A DNA stretch of 64,000 nt from DATARN01 sp963851105 (lineage in GTDB: Bacteria > Actinomycetota > Acidimicrobiia > Acidimicrobiales > Palsa-688): contig CAWKNP010000008.1 of the NCBI GenBank assembly GCA_963851105.1, positions 620,001 to 684,000 of the forward strand, written 5' to 3'. Positions 1 through 8,403 of the stretch are shown here, one piece after another. The notes beneath the pieces were generated by a model. It had not been told where the DNA came from. It did no database searches and worked only from the letters and a program-made list of their open reading frames with translations. Position 1 is the stretch's first letter, and each line of letters begins with the position of its first letter. Made by a program: the position numbers and the translations under genes.

Positions 1-1072
1 GGCCCGCGAGCACGTCTACTTGGGCGTGACGGTCCAAGACATCACCGACACCTGGACCTCACTTGCCCTTCGCGGCGTCGGCGCCATCGTCTGGCGTGAC
101 CTCCGGGTTGTCGAGTTGCGGTTGCTCGACCTCGCCGAACGCCATCGCGCCGACATCATGATCGGCCGGACCCACGGCCAGCCCGGGGCCCCGATCACCT
201 TCGGCTTCAAGGCCGCTTCCTGGGCCGACGAGATTCGGCGCCACCTCGGGCGGATGCACGACGGCCAGGCCCGCTGGCTCGTCGGCCAACTGGCGGGATC
301 GGTCGGCGCCCTCGGGTTCTTCGGTGACGACGGCATCGCGCTGCGCCGGCATTTCTGTGCCGAGGTCGGCTTGGGTGACCCGGGGATCTCGTGGCTGACG
401 GCGCGCGACCGGCTGGTCGAGTTCAGCCAGGTCCTGGCGGCGATCAGCGCGACGCTGGCCCGCATCGGCGGTGAGGTCTACGAACTGCAACGCCAGGAGA
501 TCGGCGAGCTGCGCGAGCCCGCCGCCTTGGGGGCGGTCAGCAGCATCACCATGCCCCACAAGCGCAACCCCGAGCGCAGCGAGCACCTCGACACCTTGAA
601 CCGGTTGGTGCGGGCCAACGCCGGCGCCGTCCTCGAGGCGATGGTGCAGCAGCACGAGCGCGACGGGCGAGGCTGGAAGACGGAGTGGGTGGCCCTACCC
701 GAGGTGTGCCTCCTGACCGGCGCCGGCCTGCAGCTGGCGGTCGAGATCCTGTCCGGACTCGAGGTCGACACCGCTCGCATGGCCGCCAACGCCGAAGTTC
801 AGGCCGGCTTCATCAACTCCGAACAGGTGCTGGCCGCGCTCACCCCGCATTTCGGCAAGCACCGGGCCCAGGCGCTGATGCAGGAGGCGTTGCACACCAA
901 GGGCACGTCGACCGCGCCGGTGGTCGCCGCCCTGGCGGGGGCGGGCATCTCGACTCCCGCCGGACACGACGGGGCGCTGGTTATCCCGCCGGCCGCGCTG
1001 GCGATGGTCGACGAGGTCGTCGCTCGGGGCCGGGCCGCCCGCGCCGTCGAGTCGGCGACATGGCCGGCGTGA
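1..1072 (+). CDS. Fumarase/aspartase-superfamily lyase (adenylosuccinate lyase / carboxymuconate cycloisomerase branch), 5' partial
   Basis: The window opens inside this gene: the frame is open from base 2, and the first visible motif (HVYLGVTVQD) matches the HxGxTxQD block that lies about 90-100 residues into family members, so the N-terminus is missing. The TH motif (GRTHGQPG, about nt 160-180) and the mobile catalytic loop SSITMPHKRNP (about nt 538-570) are both present, so the enzyme looks catalytically competent. Members eliminate fumarate from succinyl-type substrates or cycloisomerise. The MPHKRNPERSEH form fits the adenylosuccinate lyase/carboxymuconate branch. Its stop overlaps the next gene by 13 nt. 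Because it sits in a catabolic operon with AllG/AllH-like genes, purine synthesis is less likely than a degradative role. The substrate is unknown. Confidence 0.88.
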   Translation, partial: AREHVYLGVTVQDITDTWTSLALRGVGAIVWRDLRVVELRLLDLAERHRADIMIGRTHGQPGAPITFGFKAASWADEIRRHLGRMHDGQARWLVGQLAGSVGALGFFGDDGIALRRHFCAEVGLGDPGISWLTARDRLVEFSQVLAAISATLARIGGEVYELQRQEIGELREPAALGAVSSITMPHKRNPERSEHLDTLNRLVRANAGAVLEAMVQQHERDGRGWKTEWVALPEVCLLTGAGLQLAVEILSGLEVDTARMAANAEVQAGFINSEQVLAALTPHFGKHRAQALMQEALHTKGTSTAPVVAALAGAGISTPAGHDGALVIPPAALAMVDEVVARGRAARAVESATWPA

Positions 1073-2133
1073 TCGCGCCACGGTTCGTGCTGGCGACCCT
1101 CCCCACGCCATTGGTGCCGGCCCTCCGCCTCCGCGCCGCCATCGGCGGGCCCCTGGTGTGGGTCAAGCGGGACGACCTCACCGGTTTCGCCACCGCCGGC
1201 AACAAGGCCCGAGCCCTCGAGTTCCTGGTGGGCGACGCCATCGCCCGGGGCTGCGACACCCTCGTCACCGGGGGCGGTGCCAGCTCCAACTTCTGCGCCG
1301 CCGCGGCCGCCGCCGCCCAGGTGGCGGGCCTCGCCTGCCAGCTGGTGCTGTACGGCTCCCGCCCCGCCGCGCCGCACCCCAACCTGGCCGCGGCGCGGGC
1401 CGCGGGCGCCGAGGTGCATTTCACCGGACGACCCGATCGCGAGGAGATCGACGGTGCCGTCGCCACTCGGGCGGCGGCCCTCGGCGACCGCGCCTACCCC
1501 GTGCCCCGCGGTGGGGCCACGCCGGTGGGCGCCCTTGGCTACGTCGCCGCCTACCGCGAGGTCATGGCCCAGCTGTCGCAGCACCACGTCGAGCCCGGGG
1601 TGATGGTGGTGGCGACCGGTAGCGGCGGTACCCAGGCGGGCCTGATGGCGGGGGCGGCGGGGGCGGCGGGGGCGGCGACGACAGCTGGGGCGGCGGCGGC
1701 GGGCACGGCTGGGGCGGCGGGGACGGCGGCGACGGCTGGGGCGGCGGGCACGGCAGGGGCGGCGGGCGCTGGCACGGCCTGGCGCATCCTCGGCGCCACG
1801 GTCAGCCGGCCCCCTGACGAGATCCGCGCCACAGTCGCCGCGCTGGCCCACGCTGTTGTCCCCGAAGGCGTCGCCGACTGCGAGATCGTCGATGCCCGGG
1901 GTCCGGGTTTCGGGGAGCCGTCGGACGTCGGCGAACGGGCCGCCCGGATGGCGTGGGAGACCGAAGGCCTGCTGCTCGACCCCGTCTACACCGCCAAAGC
2001 GTTCGCCGTGGTCGTTGACTTGGTGGCCGGCGGGTTCTGCGGGCCCATCGTCTTCTGGCACAGCGGCGGCGTCGCCGTCGCCCTGCACCACCTGGCATCA
2101 GAACGGAGCCTGCGTTGCCCTCTTCCCACCTGA
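1060..2133 (+). CDS. PLP-dependent ACC deaminase / D-cysteine desulfhydrase-like enzyme with Ala/Gly/Thr-rich insertion
   Basis: 357 residues from ATG 1060, overlapping the upstream stop. Fold type II PLP enzyme: the Schiff-base lysine is in the GNKAR motif (about residue 47), the substrate loop is GGGASSNFC and the phosphate loop is GSGGTQAG. Family members normally read SNH in the substrate loop; here it is SNF, so the usual ACC or D-cysteine substrates cannot be assumed. Between the phosphate loop and a conserved WRILG strand lies a low-complexity insertion of about 45 residues made only of A, G and T (nt 1645-1780), encoded by GGCGGC/ACGGC repeats. The frame stays intact. A role in deaminating or eliminating from an amino-acid-like intermediate of this operon is inference. 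Confidence 0.85.
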   Translation: MAGVIAPRFVLATLPTPLVPALRLRAAIGGPLVWVKRDDLTGFATAGNKARALEFLVGDAIARGCDTLVTGGGASSNFCAAAAAAAQVAGLACQLVLYGSRPAAPHPNLAAARAAGAEVHFTGRPDREEIDGAVATRAAALGDRAYPVPRGGATPVGALGYVAAYREVMAQLSQHHVEPGVMVVATGSGGTQAGLMAGAAGAAGAATTAGAAAAGTAGAAGTAATAGAAGTAGAAGAGTAWRILGATVSRPPDEIRATVAALAHAVVPEGVADCEIVDARGPGFGEPSDVGERAARMAWETEGLLLDPVYTAKAFAVVVDLVAGGFCGPIVFWHSGGVAVALHHLASERSLRCPLPT

Positions 2134-3614
2134 CGTCCGAGCAGGGGCCGCCCACGGAGAGGCCGGCCGCCGAGTTGATCGCATCGGGCTTCGCCCTGGA
2201 GAACGCCGATGCTCCCCTCCTCCACCTGGGCCTCAACCTGGCGGACATGGCCCACGTCCTCGACCTTCGCCACCGCGGTGTGATCCCCGAAGACGCCGCC
2301 CGCCAGTTGCTCGACCTCCTGCTCGAAGTCCATGCCATGGCCCCTGAGGACTTTCCCTACGACCCGGCCTACGGCGAGGCCTACAACTCGCGGGAGCACT
2401 ATTTCGTCGAGCGGATCGGCGACATCGCCGGCTGGCTGCATGCCGGCCGACCCCGGCGGGAGGCGGCTCGGCTGGCGCTGCGCATCCACCTGCGCCGCCA
2501 GTTGCTCGACCTGGTCGACGACGCCGCCACCTTGGTCGACCGGTTGAGCGGCCTCGCCGCCGTGCACCTCGAGACCCTGATGCCGGACCAGACCTATCTC
2601 CAGCAGGCCCAGCCCTCGACCTTCGGCCACTACATCCTCTCCTTCGCCTACCCCACCCTCCGCGATGCCCGGCGTCTCCTCGATTGCTTCGACTGGGTCA
2701 ACAGCAGCCCGGGAGGCGCGGGGTGCGTGAACGGCAGCCGGCTGCTCGACGACCGGACGCTGGTGGCCGACCTGCTCGGCTTCGGCCGGGTGATCGAACA
2801 CACCCGAGACGCCATGTGGCAGGTCGACGGGCTCATCAACATCCTGTCGACGGCGGCCAGCCTGCTGTCCAACCAGAGCAAGCTGGCCGAGGACCTGGAG
2901 ATTTGGTCGAGCGCGGAATTCGACTTCGTGGACCTGGCCGGCGCCTACACCCGCTCCAGCATCCTGATGCCCCAGAAGCGCAACCCCTACTCGCTGTCGA
3001 TCGTCCGGGGGGCTTCGGGCATCCTGATCGGGCGACTGGCGGGATTCCTGGCGGTCGTGAAAAGCCCGTCGGCACGCAGCGACAACCTCATCTTCGCCTA
3101 CGGCGAGGTGCCCCGGGCTCTCGACCTTGCGGTGCGGGTCACCCGCTTGATGTCCGGCGTGGTGAGCACGCTGCGGGTCAACAACGAACGCATGGCCGCC
3201 GAACTGATCAAAGGCTTCAGCCAGGCCACCGATCTCGCCGAGTTCATCGTCGAGCGCTGCCGGATCGACTACCGCAGCGCCTATGTCGTCGTCGGGGAAA
3301 CCGTTCGCGCGGCCAGCCGCCGAGGCCTCCGGGGCATCGACATCACCGGCGAGATGCTCGATGCTGCCGCCCGGGAACACTGCGGCGCGGCGCTCGGCCT
3401 GGCCGGCGTCGACCTCCACCCGGTGCTCGACCCGAAGCAGATCGTGATGACCCGCACTGCCCAAGGCGGCGCCGCGCCCCAGGCGGTCGAAGCCATGATC
3501 GTCTCCTGCCGGGCGCAGGTCGCCACCTTGCGGGAGGCGACCGAGCGGTTGCGGGCAGAACTGGACACTGCCGAAGCCGACCTCCAGTCGGCGGCGAAGG
3601 GAGCCAACCGATGA
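2115..3614 (+). CDS. Argininosuccinate lyase-like protein with substituted catalytic histidine
   Basis: 499 residues from a TTG start preceded by GGAG; overlaps the previous gene by 19 nt. It has the argininosuccinate-lyase layout: an IERIGD-like block, a MPxQTxLQxAQP block and the signature loop SSILMPQKRNP with its serine. However the family's THLQxAQP is TYLQQAQP here, replacing the histidine by tyrosine, and GRSRND in the substrate site is GRPRRE. These are positions that define true argininosuccinate lyase. The protein is therefore probably a paralogue that releases fumarate (or a related acid) from another N-succinyl/ureido-type compound, consistent with the neighbours rather than with arginine biosynthesis; no other arg gene is near. 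C-terminal coiled-coil-like helix after residue 455. Confidence 0.85.
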   Translation: MPSSHLTSEQGPPTERPAAELIASGFALENADAPLLHLGLNLADMAHVLDLRHRGVIPEDAARQLLDLLLEVHAMAPEDFPYDPAYGEAYNSREHYFVERIGDIAGWLHAGRPRREAARLALRIHLRRQLLDLVDDAATLVDRLSGLAAVHLETLMPDQTYLQQAQPSTFGHYILSFAYPTLRDARRLLDCFDWVNSSPGGAGCVNGSRLLDDRTLVADLLGFGRVIEHTRDAMWQVDGLINILSTAASLLSNQSKLAEDLEIWSSAEFDFVDLAGAYTRSSILMPQKRNPYSLSIVRGASGILIGRLAGFLAVVKSPSARSDNLIFAYGEVPRALDLAVRVTRLMSGVVSTLRVNNERMAAELIKGFSQATDLAEFIVERCRIDYRSAYVVVGETVRAASRRGLRGIDITGEMLDAAAREHCGAALGLAGVDLHPVLDPKQIVMTRTAQGGAAPQAVEAMIVSCRAQVATLREATERLRAELDTAEADLQSAAKGANR

Positions 3615-5011
3615 GTTCCGTGCAGCTGCCGAGCGACATTTCCGTCGTCAACATCGGCCTGCCCCTGTTCGCCGACGCCATCGCAGCCCAGGACCGGCCG
3701 GTGGCCCACGTCAACTGGCGGATACCGGCCGAGGGCGAGGCCCGCTCGCTCGCCGCCCTCCGCGCCACGTACGGCACCCGATCCGCGGCAATCGACCGGG
3801 CCAATGCCGAGGTCGTTCGGCGTCTCGACGAGGGGGTCCCTCAGCTGGTGGGGATCGAGCGGGCGGACGCGGTCGTGCCCGGCCTCGACGATCGCACCGT
3901 GCTCCACTGCGGACCCGCCATCGAGTGGGGGGAAACCTGCGATCCGCTGCGCCGCTCGATCCGGGCCGCGGTCATGGCCGAAGGCTGGGCCGCCACCCCG
4001 GATGAGGCGACCGCCCTGATCGGCGGTGGTGGGGTCCGTCTCGAGCCCGCCAACCTCCATAACGCCGTCGTGCCCATGGCCTCGGCCATCGGCCCGAGCG
4101 CTCCGGTCTACGTGGCCGACAACCCCCAAGGCGGGACTCGGGCGTTCTCGCCGATCAACCAGGGACCAGGCGAGGTGGCGTGGTTCGGTATGGAGACGGA
4201 CAAGGCGGTGGCCCGCCTGGTGTTCCTCCGGGAGGTGGCAGGCCCCCTGCTGGCGCGCGCCATCGCGGGGTCGGGTCCGATCGACGTGTTCGGCCTTGTG
4301 GCCCAGGGCCTGCAGATGGGCGACGACGTCCACATGCGCACGCAGGCGACCAACAACCTGCTGATCCGTCACCTTCTGCCCGAGCTCATGGACCTCGGAG
4401 GCGACCAGGCCCGGGCACTGGCGCGATTCCTGGCCGGCAATCACCTCTTCTTCCTCAACATCGCCATGGCGGCGGCCAAGTCGCTGGCGCTGTGGGCCGA
4501 ACAGGTCCCGGGATCGAGCGTGGTGACGAGCATGGCCCGCAACGGCACCACCTTCGGCATACGCCTGGCCGGCGGTGACGACTGGTTCGTCGCGCCGGCG
4601 CCGCCGATCCAACGGGCGCTCTACCAGCCGGGGTGCGGAGCCGACGACGCGGCGCCCGACATCGGCGACAGCGCGGTGCTCGAACTGATCGGCCTCGGCG
4701 GGCCGGCGGCCGCGGCGTCACCGGCAGTGGCCGCCTTCCTCGGCGGGTCCATGACCGACGCCATCGCCACGACCGAGGACATGGACCAGATCTGCGTGGG
4801 GCGCAGCGCCCGTTTCAAGCTGCCACTGCTCGGGTTCCGGGGCACCCCGGTCGGCGTCGATGTCCGCAAGGTGGTCGAGACCGGCATCACGCCGCGAATC
4901 AACACCGGGATCCTGCACAAGTCGGCCGGCACCGGCCAGATCGGAGCCGGAGTCGCGGAAGCACCGGTGGCCTGCTTCCGCGACGCCCTCCTCGCCCTCG
5001 CGGCGCGGTGA
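3611..5011 (+). CDS. DUF1116 protein, AllG-like subunit of oxamate/ureido carbamoyltransferase
   Basis: 466 residues from ATG 3611 in an ATGA overlap with the lyase. The sequence matches the DUF1116 family (E. coli YlbE/AllG), with the typical start VNIGLPLFADAI, a central VPMASAIGP segment and the conserved NPQGG, MARNGTTFGIR and INTGILHK stretches. In E. coli, AllG works with FdrA/AllF and AllH (DUF2877) as an oxamate carbamoyltransferase that makes carbamoyl phosphate at the end of anaerobic allantoin use. Here the next gene is the AllH-like protein. An FdrA/AllF homologue is not in the window and could lie upstream of base 1. The true substrate is unknown; a ureido/carbamoyl compound is the inference. 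Confidence 0.85.
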   Translation: MSSVQLPSDISVVNIGLPLFADAIAAQDRPVAHVNWRIPAEGEARSLAALRATYGTRSAAIDRANAEVVRRLDEGVPQLVGIERADAVVPGLDDRTVLHCGPAIEWGETCDPLRRSIRAAVMAEGWAATPDEATALIGGGGVRLEPANLHNAVVPMASAIGPSAPVYVADNPQGGTRAFSPINQGPGEVAWFGMETDKAVARLVFLREVAGPLLARAIAGSGPIDVFGLVAQGLQMGDDVHMRTQATNNLLIRHLLPELMDLGGDQARALARFLAGNHLFFLNIAMAAAKSLALWAEQVPGSSVVTSMARNGTTFGIRLAGGDDWFVAPAPPIQRALYQPGCGADDAAPDIGDSAVLELIGLGGPAAAASPAVAAFLGGSMTDAIATTEDMDQICVGRSARFKLPLLGFRGTPVGVDVRKVVETGITPRINTGILHKSAGTGQIGAGVAEAPVACFRDALLALAAR

Positions 5012-5804
5012 TCGCGGGCCGGGGGGCGGTCGAGGCCCTCACCTCGGCACCCGCGGGAACGGTGGTCGCGGTCTTTCGCCGGGCGGCCTACGTGCGCTTC
5101 CCCGCCGGGCTGCTCGCCGTCACCGCGCCCTCGCTCCCCCCAGGCCCCCTGTACCTGAGTGGTGCCGGGGATCCGGCAGCGCTGCGCGTCGGCGGTAGCT
5201 GGGCGGCGCCCGATCGTTCATTGGAGCGACCTGACGTGGGGGTAGCGCGATTTCCGTCATGTACACGCGGGAAATCGCGCGACCCCCCCACGGGCCGGCC
5301 GTGGAGACGGTGACGCTTTGGCAGGGCGAACTGCCCCCGCGCCGCGCCATCAACCTCGAACTCCTGGCGCCAATCGCCCGGCGGTCGGCGCTGCTGGCGC
5401 CACCGCTCGCCCGCCGCTGGCGCGCCGCCACCGAGCAGCACGACCTGGCAGGTGCCTGCCGGATCCTGGGCGGCCTCGGCCCGGGCCTCACGCCCAGTGG
5501 GGATGACGCCCTCGCCGGTATCCTCCTCGCCGCCCGCCTGGGCCGCCCCGAGGCCGAGGACCATCTGGTGGCGTTGGCCAAGTCCGTCGCGACCCACGAG
5601 ATCTCCCGTGCCTTCCTTATCTGGGCGGCGCGGGGGCAGAGCATCGAGCCGGTCCACCGGCTCTTGGCGGGCGACGCCACCGCGGCCCGGGATTTGCTGG
5701 CATTCGGGCACACCTCAGGCGCCGACGTCGCCCTCGGGCTCCACTTCGGCCTCAAAGCACCTTGGCGAGAAAGGCTTTGGTCCGCGCCTGTTGGGGGTGG
5801 CTGA
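5008..5804 (+). pseudogene. DUF2877 (AllH-like) gene split by a frameshift at a palindromic insert
   Basis: The N-terminal part runs from GTG 5008 (GTGA overlap with the DUF1116 gene) in one frame to a stop at 5313. The C-terminal part, including the characteristic LGGLGPGLTPSGDD motif of DUF2877, lies in another frame that is open from about 5235 to the stop at 5804. The switch falls exactly on a 50-bp imperfect palindrome (5238-5287). Removing those 50 bp joins the two halves in frame, giving ...ERPDVHGPAVETV..., so the simplest reading is insertion of a palindromic element that broke the gene; an assembly error is possible. AllH-like proteins pair with DUF1116. The 3' end overlaps the convergent transporter ATPase gene by 53 bp. 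Confidence 0.72.
5238..5287. repeat. 50-bp imperfect palindrome inside the AllH-like gene
   Basis: The centre is TGTACA. The arms match at GGGGGT-x-GCGCGATTTCC / GGAAATCGCGC-x-ACCCCC with one internal mismatch plus three mismatched pairs beside the centre. Length 50 equals 2 modulo 3, which is what the frame change requires. No second copy was noticed in the window. It could be a small mobile palindromic unit. Confidence 0.75.
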
Positions 5805-6528
5805 GCACCTCCGCCGGCCGGCCCCGCTCCACGATGACGCCGGCGTCCATGAAAACCAGGCTGTCACCCACCTCGCGGGCGAAGCCCATCTCGTGGGTCA
5901 CGACGATCATGGTCATACCTTCATCGGCGAGGCCCCGCATGACATCGAGCACCTCACCGACCAACTCCGGGTCCAATGCCGAGGTGGGCTCGTCGAACAG
6001 CATCAGCTTCGGCTCCATGGCGAGGGCCCGAGCGATGGCGACGCGTTGCTGCTGGCCACCGGAAAGCTGGTTGGGATAGGCATCGACCTTGTGCGAGAGC
6101 CCGACGCGGTCGAGCAGCGCGCGGGCCCGAGCCCCGACCACCGCCTTGGGCTCACCCCTCACGGTCACCGGCGCCATGGCGACGTTCTCCACCGCGGTCA
6201 GATGGGGAAACAGGTTGAAGCGCTGGAACACCATCCCGATCTCGGCCCGCTTGGCGCAGATTTCCCGATCGCGCAGCTCGTGCAACCGGCCGCCCTGTTC
6301 CCGGTACCCAACCAGCTCGCCGGCGACCGAGAGCCGTCCGGCGTCGACCTTTTCCAGGTGGTTGACACAGCGCAAGAAGGTCGACTTCCCCGAACCGGAG
6401 GGGCCGACAAGGCAGCACACCTCGCCCTCAGCCACGGCTAGGTCGACCCCGCGAAGGGCATCGAAGGCGCCGTAGCGCTTCCAGACCCCCTGGGCTTGCA
6501 CCATCGGGCGACGCTCGGTCGGGTTCAT
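5752..6528 (-). CDS. Polar amino-acid ABC transporter ATP-binding protein (GlnQ/HisP family)
   Basis: 258 residues. Complete ABC ATPase: Walker A GPSGSGKST (about residues 41-49), Q-loop after MVFQRFNLFPHLT, signature LSGGQQQR, Walker B MLFDEPTSALD and the switch histidine in VVTHEMGFA. This pattern (NLFPHLT, LDPELVGEVLDVM) is typical of importers for glutamine, histidine, arginine or opine-type solutes. Its start overlaps the permease stop by 4 nt; the order binding protein, permease, ATPase on the minus strand is a complete importer. The 3' end overlaps the end of the opposite-strand AllH-like gene, so the two operons meet tail to tail. Confidence 0.95.
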   Translation of the reverse strand: MNPTERRPMVQAQGVWKRYGAFDALRGVDLAVAEGEVCCLVGPSGSGKSTFLRCVNHLEKVDAGRLSVAGELVGYREQGGRLHELRDREICAKRAEIGMVFQRFNLFPHLTAVENVAMAPVTVRGEPKAVVGARARALLDRVGLSHKVDAYPNQLSGGQQQRVAIARALAMEPKLMLFDEPTSALDPELVGEVLDVMRGLADEGMTMIVVTHEMGFAREVGDSLVFMDAGVIVERGRPAEVLSHPQQARTKAFLAKVL

Positions 6529-7499
6529 CGCCGGCCCGTCGTCAAGGGCAGGTTACGGCGCGAGGCATAGGCGCGCCGCCACTGGCGCTGCGCCCGCTGC
6601 CAAGGAGTCGGTGGCACTTCCCGCGACGCCCCCCGGGCCAGGCGGCGCTCGATGTAGTACTGGCCGATCGTCAGCACCGACGTCACGATGAGATACCAGA
6701 AGCTGGCGACCATGAGCAGGGGCACGGTCTGGTAGGTGGCGCTGTAGACGTTCTGCACCGAACGGAGGAGCTCGGTGACCGCGATGACGCTCGCCAGCGA
6801 CGACGTCTTGAGCATGGAGATGGTCTCGTTGCCCAGCGGCGGGACGATGACGCGCAGGGCCTGGGGCAGGACGACGCGCCGCATGGTCGCCAGCCGGGTC
6901 ATGCCGAGAGCTTGGGCTGCATCGGTCTGGCCCTCGTCCACCGACAGGATCCCCGCCCGCACGATCTCCGCCATGTAGGCGCCCTCGTTGAGGCCGAGTC
7001 CGAAAATGGCGGCCAGGAACGGGGTGACCAAGGTGTTCGAGCTGAAGTGGACGAAGGCCGGGCCGAAGGGGATGCCGAGGGTGACGGCGGGATAGAGGTA
7101 GCTCACGTCGTACCAGAAGAAGAGCTGGACGAGGACAGGAGTGCCCCGGAAGAACCAGATGTACAGCCCGCTGGCGTTGGCCACCAGCGGGTTGGGTGCC
7201 AGCCGCATGACCGCGACAGCCACGCCGAGCGCGATACCAATCGCCATGGCGATGACGGTCAGCTCGAGAGTGACGACCAAGCCGTCGAGGATCGGCGCCG
7301 AGAAGAAATAGTGGCCGATGACATCCCACTGGAAGCGCGACATTCGCTGCCCGTTGCGAACGACGTGCGACAGCGTCAAGGTGTGGACGAACATGACGCC
7401 GAGCAGGACGGTCGCCGCGCTGGCGACCCAACGGCCCGGGTGGCGAACGGCTACCGCCTCGATGGTCTCCGACTGTGCAGTGGCCGGCGGCGCCACCAT
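6525..7499 (-). CDS. Polar amino-acid ABC transporter permease
   Basis: 324 residues. An N-terminal TM segment (about residues 28-48) is followed by the HisM/GlnP-type permease core with several TM helices; FRGTPVLVQLFFWY is characteristic of the polar amino-acid family and the EAA loop that contacts the ATPase reads ALGMTRLATMRRVVLPQAL. The N-terminal extension and a long basic C-terminal tail (WQRAQRQWRRAYASRR) are longer than usual. A single permease implies a homodimer. It lies 10 bp after the binding-protein gene and overlaps the ATPase gene. Likely imports the solute degraded by the convergent operon; this link is by position only. Confidence 0.93.
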   Translation of the reverse strand: MVAPPATAQSETIEAVAVRHPGRWVASAATVLLGVMFVHTLTLSHVVRNGQRMSRFQWDVIGHYFFSAPILDGLVVTLELTVIAMAIGIALGVAVAVMRLAPNPLVANASGLYIWFFRGTPVLVQLFFWYDVSYLYPAVTLGIPFGPAFVHFSSNTLVTPFLAAIFGLGLNEGAYMAEIVRAGILSVDEGQTDAAQALGMTRLATMRRVVLPQALRVIVPPLGNETISMLKTSSLASVIAVTELLRSVQNVYSATYQTVPLLMVASFWYLIVTSVLTIGQYYIERRLARGASREVPPTPWQRAQRQWRRAYASRRNLPLTTGRR

Positions 7500-7509
7500 G
7501 TCGCCGTTT

Positions 7510-8403
7510 CTAACTGGTGGCGCCGTTGATCACCGGATTGGTGATCGCCCCTGCTTGTACGTTCCACTTCCGCAGTATCCGGTCGTACCCGCCATCGGAC
7601 ATCAGCACCTTGACGGCGGCCAAGACGGCGGGGGCGAGGGAGTTCTTCGGCAACGCGATCCCGTACGGGGCGGTCGAGAAGGCGTGACCGGTGAGCTTGA
7701 ACTGCCCCTTCGACTGCTGCACGATGTAGGCCGCGACCTGCGAGTCGGAAAAGCCGACCTCGGCGCGCCGGCTCGACACGGCCAGATTGACCTGGTTCTG
7801 GTCCTGGAAGACCAGCACGTTGTCGGCCTGCTTACCGGCCGTCTGGCACGCCTTGGCCTGGTTGGTGGCGTCGTCCTTTTCCGTGGTTCCGCTCTCGACA
7901 GCCACCGAGTGGCCGCAGAGCGAATCCAACTGGTCGAACGTGGCGGTGTTGCTGGCCGCCACGTAGAACTGTTCCCCGGAGCTGAAGTAGGTGACGAAAT
8001 CCACCTGCTTCTCGCGGTCCTTGGTGTCGGTGAACGACGACGACCCGATGTCGAACTTCCCGGAGAGCAGGCCGGGGATGATGGTGTCGAAGGTGGCGTT
8101 GCGCAGATCGACCCTCAGCCCAAGCACCTGGCCGATGGCGTTGAGGAGGTCGGCGTCCATGCCGACGACAGTGTGGCCGTCGGGAGCGATGAACTCATCG
8201 GGGGCATAGGTGGCATCCAGGGCCACCGTCACGGCGCCCTTGCTGCGGATGGCGGCGGGTACCAGGCCGGCTGCGGTCGCATCCCGGGCGTAGGTCGTCG
8301 GCGTCGTGGTGCTGCTCTTCTTGCTGCTGCTGCATCCCGCCGCCGCCAAGACGGCGGCCAGCGCGATACCGGTCATCTTCGGCCAACCTGCAATCCGTCG
8401 CAT
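7510..8403 (-). CDS. ABC transporter substrate-binding lipoprotein (SBP family 3)
   Basis: 297 residues. Lipoprotein signal peptide with lipobox LAAAGC (Cys about residue 23), then a Ser/Thr-rich linker and a family-3 solute-binding domain: VTVALDATYAPDEF, GMDADLLNAIGQVLGL, then GLLSGKFDIGSSSFTDTKDREKQVDFVTYF. This layout binds polar amino acids and related solutes in the extracytoplasmic space and delivers them to the permease encoded next. It is the first gene of the importer operon. The ligand cannot be read from the sequence; ureido or amino-acid-like compounds would fit the convergent catabolic genes. Confidence 0.93.
   Translation of the reverse strand: MRRIAGWPKMTGIALAAVLAAAGCSSSKKSSTTTPTTYARDATAAGLVPAAIRSKGAVTVALDATYAPDEFIAPDGHTVVGMDADLLNAIGQVLGLRVDLRNATFDTIIPGLLSGKFDIGSSSFTDTKDREKQVDFVTYFSSGEQFYVAASNTATFDQLDSLCGHSVAVESGTTEKDDATNQAKACQTAGKQADNVLVFQDQNQVNLAVSSRRAEVGFSDSQVAAYIVQQSKGQFKLTGHAFSTAPYGIALPKNSLAPAVLAAVKVLMSDGGYDRILRKWNVQAGAITNPVINGATS

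Noticed and set aside
799..2091. 430-residue minus-strand frame opposite the PLP enzyme and lyase
   Set aside because: Gly/Arg/Ala-rich shadow of high-GC coding sequence; the plus-strand proteins have clear family motifs.
5008..5804. Programmed ribosomal frameshift in the AllH-like gene
   Set aside because: No slippery heptamer was seen at the switch and the exact fit of the 50-bp palindrome favours an insertion; kept as a weak alternative.
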